From NCBI GenBank assembly GCA_035771175.1, contig CM069603.1, positions 23,598,286 to 23,662,285 of the forward strand: a stretch of 64,000 bases of DNA. The letters run 5' to 3'. The position numbers and the translations under genes were made by a program. Below are positions 58,221-64,000 of this stretch, piece after piece; the first letter of the stretch is position 1; every line of letters starts with the position of its first letter. The notes beneath the pieces were generated by a model, which was not told where the DNA came from, made no database searches, and saw nothing but the letters and a program-made list of their open reading frames with translations. Source of the stretch: Paratinospora sagittata (lineage: Eukaryota > Streptophyta > Magnoliopsida > Ranunculales > Menispermaceae).

Positions 58221-59746
58221 TGATTGTGAAAATTTAAATTCAAAAGCGTACGAATTATGAAGTTATAGTACCCATGGTGAGTGGGTTATCGTATCCACAA
58301 AGAAGGTAATTTTACTAATCTTAATTCTCAATTCTACAATGATTAGTGATTTTATCTAGGTGATAAAAGTGGAGTGAATTGAATGATAAAATGCAAATTA
58401 AGGAAAGGCAAATAAAAACAAACAAGATAAATGAAAATTGGAGAGAAATCAATGGATTTATATTTCTAGAGTTTAGATCTCACTATGTTGTCTCTCATGA
58501 TTTCTAATAATTGTGTTAATGAATTAATTTCTAAAATTTATAAATCCTGAATCCTTTTTCATTCAAATCCCTCTCTTGAGTGATAGCTTAAATATCTACT
58601 CTCAATCTATCAATTCCCTCTCTCGAGTGATAAACCTTTAGATCAAAAATGGCTTAGGTTCTATGATTCATTTTCATGGATTTCAAAAGGTTTTGTAGGT
58701 CTCTCGACTCATTACGCTACCCTAGGTTACAAATCCCTTGCTCCAATTCAATATCCCCTCTCTTGAGTGTTAGAAACCAAATTTAAGTTCATTCAAAGAG
58801 TGATCTGTAATTTGAAAGCATTAAGCATGGAGAATCATAAAGAAACCCAAAAGATTGTTCAAAAACACACAAACAATGACTCAAGCACAAGATCCATCAA
58901 AGCTAAATCAAATCTCTAGATTATCTATTTAGTTCATAATCAAATCCATAGATACTAGAGAAAGAGTTAAAGAAGAAAACATGGACATAAACTAAGATTA
59001 GACGATAAATGAAGAATCCCCCTTTGTCAATGGTGGACTATCCTTCTTCTTCTTGTCTCGAACCTGCAACTCTTCTTCTTCTTCAATCCTTCATTTGCCT
59101 CTCCTTAAAAACCCTAACCTAATCTATTCTCTTCTAATTCTAAAATTTCCAAGATAAAAAACGATCCTCAAACCCTAAAAAATGAATTGATATATATTTC
59201 TCCCAAAGACCAAAAAGCCCCTCTCTCGTCTCGCACCATAAAGTAGCGTCGCGGGGCTCTGAGAGCCTTTTCTCTTCTTTTGGGTATTTTGTACTTAGCC
59301 ATTTTTCTGCATATTTGGTCCATCTTTTGCAACATGGTCTTGTCACCATTTGATCCACATTCAAACTCACTTTTAGGCTCTTTATTTACCTACAAAACAA
59401 AACGCAAAACATAAGTAAATGATATAAATTATGTGCAAATATGTATTAACATGTATAATTCTATATGCAATTATTTATAAACTTGTAAAATGTGACAAAA
59501 TTAATATGTGACGACGTAATTGACTTTAGGAAAAATACCCAAAAAATCATGGTTATTTTTCCTAAACTAGCATAATGTATTGTATTCATGAAAACTACTA
59601 AAACTAACTTATAAAACTCATAAAAATATCTAAATAAACCTAAAACACTAAATGAACTAATTAATGCAAATATGTCTAAAAGCTAACTAAATGCACCTAA
59701 AAACCTATGAAATTAACATGTGAAACACTATCCAAAATCTCAATCA
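58221..59746 (-). repeat. Athila LTR S6, probably solo
   Basis: 1526 bases, plus-strand ends TGATTGTGAAAATTTAAATT and CAAAATCTCAATCA, closest in the window to S1. No Athila internal sequence adjoins it, and Sirevirus tail lies on both sides. A clear target duplication was not seen (AACTT against AGTAT). AGCGTCGCGGGGCTCTGAG at 59244-59262 is the palindrome block. Confidence 0.8.
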
Positions 59747-60267
59747 AGTATATACAAATATATGCATACTCAAAATGATGTGATCATTAAAGCACACATA
59801 GCATAGCATCAACGCATAGACATAATATCACTGAGTCAAAACAGATATGCGAATATATATATCTATCAGTGAATCATGAACAACAATATCAAAATGTACA
59901 TGTGTAACAATATATCAAATAAGCCATGTACATGTAATAAACAAAACTATCAGTGAATACACAGAAAATCTCTAAAAGAACTACATCCAAAATCCTAAGC
60001 TCCCCCTAAGTATGAACTCTCCCCCTGAATATGTGCACACATAAATTGATCAAGTCAATCAGACCGATCATACTAATCTCTCCCCCTTTTGAAACATCAA
60101 AAAGATGGTGTGCCTAAAAAGGAGGCAAAGAAGTAGGATCAAGAGATTCAAGCCCGACAAATATATCATCAGTGGGTCAAGTCGGGACATCGTCCTCCGT
60201 TAGGGTCGTATCATCACCTGCGTCAGGTATGAGAATGGTAGCAACAGATGAGGAAACACTAAACCCA
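59747..60267 (-). other. C5 3' tail, right part
   Basis: Contains the multiple purine tracts typical of the lineage: minus-strand AGGGGGAG at about 59999-60009, 60018-60026 and 60080-60090. From about 60100 to 60250 the minus strand can be read as a hydrophilic stretch (DDTTLTEDDVP) that might be the end of an extra reading frame, but stops interrupt it. Confidence 0.5.
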
Positions 60268-60788
60268 TGAGGGCGCTACTCAAGAGTTAGCGTCCTGAAA
60301 TTTTAAAAACTGTTTTAAAACAATGTTGAATACACTTAAAGACGGTAAGCGTCCTGAGGGTTATTTAGTTGAAACAAAATGAACTTTTAGCGAGCTGAAA
60401 CTAATTCAGCGTCCTGACATTCTCAAAGGTTGAGCATTAGTGTCCTGAAAGACTTTATAGAAACAATTTTTGATTTCTCGATTAAATCTCGATAAAACAT
60501 AATGTAACCGGATCAAATACTTTTAAAATCATAAGGTATGATTAGAATGCTACGATCACAATATGGAAACGATAAAATCTTGCTGAGAGTAAGTTGATCG
60601 ATAGACTTTACATTCTAAGTAGTGACAGACTCGGAACTTTACTTGAGATGATCAATAAGCTTGTAAGCTCAGTTCCTTGATCTTGATTCTTGATTAATCT
60701 GAAACACTTAACAAGATCATTAGATACACAAATTGGAGATATTTGGAATCATCAAAACATTCATGTCATGAGGTTCATTGAAATAACA
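60268..60788 (-). repeat. C6 Sirevirus LTR fragment
   Basis: Matches the C1 LTR from about 14880, with hairpin units GAGGGCGCTACTCAAGAGTT plus AGCGTCCTGA (60268-60300), AGACGGTAAGCGTCCT (60342-60357) and GCGAGCTGAAACTAATTCAG (60390-60409). It ends TTGAAATAACA at 60788, the same terminus as C3. Confidence 0.75.
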
Positions 60789-61545
60789 TATCCTCCCTCG
60801 ATACCCCTGGCGTCCCGTCAACCTCATTTAAACAACCTGATAAACACATAATCCCACATCCAACACTATCCAAAATAAACATAATCAAATCATTATAATT
60901 ACATCTTCCGAAAAAGACAAACATAAAAGTCCATCAAGTCCAAACCCAACCACAAATACGACCCATCTATATGTTAAGTATATATAATAGGTGTTATTAA
61001 GTACATAATTACAAAAATAGAACAATGTACTACAACACCAACATCACAAAAGACATGGGAAGTGCTCCGCAACTAAGCCTTCCCCTTTCCCAGTACAATG
61101 TGTACTACATAAGTGACATGCAAGACCTAACTCGAACCCTAAACATGCAAACTAAAACATGGTCTAAAACCCAGAAATTACAGTAGCAACAACCACCAAA
61201 TATGGCTATGTGTTGCTACTCTACCATGGAAGCAAAATGAGAAAGTTTAAAGGTGAGGATCCTTACCTTGGAAACTCAAATCTTCAACCCTAGCACCATC
61301 TCCTCCCAATACCCCTCTTTCTCACTTCTCTCTAGCTAAGAAGACAAGAAAATAACTTGCAAATGAGCAAGGAAGTCGTGCATTGGCTTTATACGTTGGG
61401 TGGTGGCCTCACCCAAAAATTAAAAAAACTACCCAGAAAGTGAGGAGCGCGCTTCTCCCCGTAAGGAGTGCGTTTCTCTAATTCCCAGAAACAGGATCGT
61501 TCTCAGTTTGTGCAAGGAGCGCGCTTTTCCCTTAAGCCAAAAAAT
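60789..61545 (-). repeat. Chromovirus LTR fragment
   Basis: Resembles S3 and the G1 LTRs: CATATCCTCCCTCGATAC near its left end, the GGGAAGTGCTCCGCAACTAAG block near 61060, and GGAGCGCGCTTCTCC-like palindromes at 61443-61530. Both LTR ends are missing. The right edge is the G6 LTR at 61546. Confidence 0.75.
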
Positions 61546-62943
61546 TGTTACGTGCAAACCGCAAGGGTACGGTTTCCAAGTTATAATATAAACCGATGAG
61601 AATTAGGTATCATCCTCAGGGATAGTGTTACTACACTAATTATATTGTTCATAGCCTTAACTTTATCTAGAAAACAAAAATTTAATGATCAATAAACTAA
61701 ACTAATATTTAAACTAAAGCAATGAATAAAATAGCAAGTATCAAAATTTCCTGGAGAAAAATCAACATTAAGATACCTAGAGATTGGATTTCACCTAATT
61801 ATCAATTAAGCAATATTAATCATGATTATTATCAAATCCTTATTCGTGTTTATAAGTCAAAATACTATAGTTTATAACACCTTCTGTTGAGTGTCGCATT
61901 AGAACCTATTACCAAAACACTAGTTTTGATCTATCGATAAAAATCAATATATTAGCAATGCATTACACTTTATGATTTTCCTACAACTTCATAAGACATC
62001 GCATACCTATCAATACTACGACCATCTCAAGTTATATTTCTCATGTTCTAACCTAGAAAACCCTCTATCTAGTGCCGCCCCCAAGTCTAGGATCATTCTA
62101 TCAGTGGCCAAAAGATCAAAAGCATTAAGCATGGAGAAATATATATAAACCAGAATAAATCATTGATAATAAATAAAAAACTAATATTATTGCATAAAAT
62201 CTAATGTAAGATCCATGTTCTCTCTAAACTAACAAGTTAGTTCATAACTTGGATGAAAATATCACAATATATGGAGAAAAACTCAATAATAAACATGAAT
62301 ATCAAAGTAAAAATCTGGAACTTGAATCTTCTTTCGAATCTTCGCGTTCCTTCCTTCTAGCCGTGTTGTTCTCTTCTCCCGTTTGTTCTCTTCGAAAAAC
62401 CCTAACTTTTGGTATATTCCATGCTCTCCAAGTCGTCCCAATTCTAATTAGAAAGTCCCACACAAGAAAATCGTCCAAGTTTCACAAAAACGCAACTTGG
62501 ACACCTTTCAGCGCCGCGACGCTAACACCTGTAGTGCCGTGGTGCTCCGATAGTCCAATTACAGCGCCGCGGCGCCCAAACCCGTTCTATTCCGCATCTT
62601 CCAGGGCCACGGTGCCCAGAACATAGTGTTTTTCCATATTTTTGTGGACTTAGCCAAATTTCCACTCTTCCTTCTTTGGTTCTTCATGCTTCTCCTTTGC
62701 ATTTTCTTGTATATATTTCATCATCCAAATACCTACAAGACAAATCAATTCAAATCAATAACACACTAAATTATGAAATGGATCAAATTATAAACTAATA
62801 AACCAAAATAATGCATAAAAACCAAATTAATCCTAAACTAACAAATGGATTAAAACTAACATAAACATATGAAACTAATGCATAAATTATCCTAAAACAT
62901 ACCTAAAACATACTCTAAAACCTATCTAACTATGCAACTATCA
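61546..62943 (-). repeat. G6 Athila 3' LTR
   Basis: 1398 bases, plus-strand ends TGTTACGTGCAAACC and TGCAACTATCA. Four palindrome blocks at 62509-62523, 62532-62547, 62563-62577 (CAGCGCCGCGGCGCC) and 62603-62618. In sense these lie upstream of a TATA-like block at about 62405-62418. It is the best-preserved LTR of its family here. Confidence 0.88.
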
Positions 62944-63056
62944 AAAATCCCCAAACTTAGGACTTTGATCGTCCCGAGCAAAGGGAAATACCCCCAAACT
63001 TAGGACTTTGATCGTCCCGAGCAAAGGGAAATACCCCCAAACTTAGGACTTTGATA
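62944..63056 (-). repeat. 43-base tandem repeat of the G6 polypurine module
   Basis: The module with CCCCAAACTTAGGACTTTGA and TCGTCCCGAGCAAAGGG is repeated at a 43-base period: two full copies and one partial, at 62949, 62992 and 63035. Copies are nearly identical. On the minus strand each contains CCTAAGTTTGGGGG, so the element has three polypurine-tract candidates in a row. Confidence 0.92.
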
Positions 63057-64000
63057 GCACCCTTTTCTTCTCTTTTTTTTACTTTAGTTTCTTTTCCAAT
63101 GTAGCTCATAAACAAACTTCACATCTTTTTTTTCTTCTTTATCACCTTTTTCTTCACTTTTTCTTTCTCATTATTCTTCCTTCCAAATAATAACACTCCA
63201 ACATGATCAAAGTGTTAAGGTACATAAGTTGAAAAACAAGCAATTTAAAACATGACAAGCTATAAGTTCATGATGCATAGGTGACAAAGAAAAGGATATG
63301 TAGCTCAAAATGGGAACTATGGATACAAAAAGTAAGGTAGGCTATTTGGCTCAAACGTTTCCAAACACAGCCTTAATCATTTTCTTCATAGTGTGTTTTC
63401 TAGGATTTCGCCTCGAGTGATGATCAAACTTGTTCTAGAATCCCTAGAGATCTAAGAAATGACTTAGCAAGCAAAGGTCCATTTCACACAATCTTAATCT
63501 AATGATCAAAACCATGTACAACTTGTTAAGTCTCTCAAACAAAATCGGCAAAAATGGATCAAGCACACAAACATATAGGTACTCTCTACATTCCCCTATC
63601 GTTTCATATCTTTAAAGTGTTCTCATGTCATTGGCCTTCCATATTTAGCAAACTTACCATGACAAAAATTCAAAATTTAAAACTCTCCCCCCAAACATAA
63701 AGCGATCATTGTCCTCAATGCATGACATAAATAAAGAAAAACAGAGGCAAATATAAAAGAAGAGAGTTTAGAAAAACCCCCTTAACCGAAATGGGTGTAG
63801 ATATCATATGATGAACTCCAATAGCCTATCCTAGATGCTCTAAGAAGACCCCAAAACTTGCTTTAGAACCTAAAAAGGAAAAGAAATGAATATTTCAATG
63901 GTACGAACGCAAATCTATACTACAATGACTAAAATGAAAATAAAAACATAAACAAAATAAGAAAACTCCACAACCGATGGGCTGCCTCCAACCAAGCGCT
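63057..64000 (-). other. G6 3' non-coding region, to window edge
   Basis: Collinear with 34940-36500 of G3, but shorter: the C/T-rich run at about 63060-63180, the CTAGGATTTCGCCTCGAG block near 63400-63418, the internal module ATGTTTGGGGGGAGAGT at about 63683-63698 with CATTGTCCTCAATG at 63707-63720, and the pol-end codons near 63970-64000. The pol region of G6 lies outside the window. Confidence 0.75.

Noticed and set aside
62249..62626. 125-codon plus-strand open frame in G6 LTR
   Set aside because: It spans the GC-rich palindrome blocks of an LTR. The same region in 28071-29494 and 311-1595 has no conserved frame.

Overview
The window is plant nuclear DNA made almost entirely of LTR retrotransposons. 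I found no intact host gene, tRNA, rRNA or CRISPR array. The AT-rich background, nested insertions and one plastid-DNA fragment point to a heterochromatic part of a flowering plant genome. The species cannot be named from the sequence. All coding regions are broken by stops, frameshifts, deletions or younger insertions, so they are listed as pseudogenes. Element labels (C1 to C6, G1 to G7, S1 to S6) are mine.

Three lineages supply nearly all the DNA. (i) Ty1/copia elements of Sirevirus type: LTRs of about 1.6-2.0 kb with a TGTTGG...CCAACA-type terminus, a Met-tRNA-type primer site, and hairpin-rich LTRs. (ii) Ty3/gypsy elements of Athila type: LTRs of about 1.4-1.6 kb beginning TGATA, an Asp-tRNA-like primer site, and a long 3' non-coding region. 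(iii) Ty3/gypsy chromoviruses of Tekay/Del type: LTRs of about 2.2-2.8 kb, with a chromodomain-like integrase tail.

Layout. 1-311 is the 3' end of an Athila element (G7), followed by its LTR (311-1595) and a second, 5'-truncated LTR (1596-2062 plus 12365-12895). Chromovirus G1 (2063-12364) splits that second LTR. From 12896 to 49351 lies an old plus-strand Sirevirus, C2, whose pieces surround later insertions. C1 (13670-21260) sits in the C2 LTR. Solo LTR S1 (22817-24334) sits after gag. Athila G4 (24386-46113) sits at the protease site. Solo LTR S5 (46807-48388) sits in integrase, and Sirevirus C3 (from 49352) sits in reverse transcriptase. G4 in turn contains solo LTRs S2, S3 and S4, a gag-only Athila element G3 (34298-40049) and a plastid ndhJ fragment (about 41170-41651). 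Most junctions carry 5-bp target-site duplications, so the order of insertion can be read directly.

The right part (49352-64000) is more decayed: the C3 LTR and tail, an Athila LTR cut by a chromovirus remnant (G5), a gag-less Sirevirus pol (C4), Sirevirus LTR and tail fragments (C5, C6) split by an Athila LTR (S6), a chromovirus LTR fragment, and the 3' LTR and 3' region of an Athila element (G6) that runs off the window.

The most notable structures are not genes. They are GC-rich palindromes just upstream of the TATA box in LTRs of two different gypsy lineages, an array of hairpins in the Sirevirus LTRs, a 29-bp minisatellite whose copy number differs between LTRs, and a duplicated polypurine-tract module in the Athila 3' regions.
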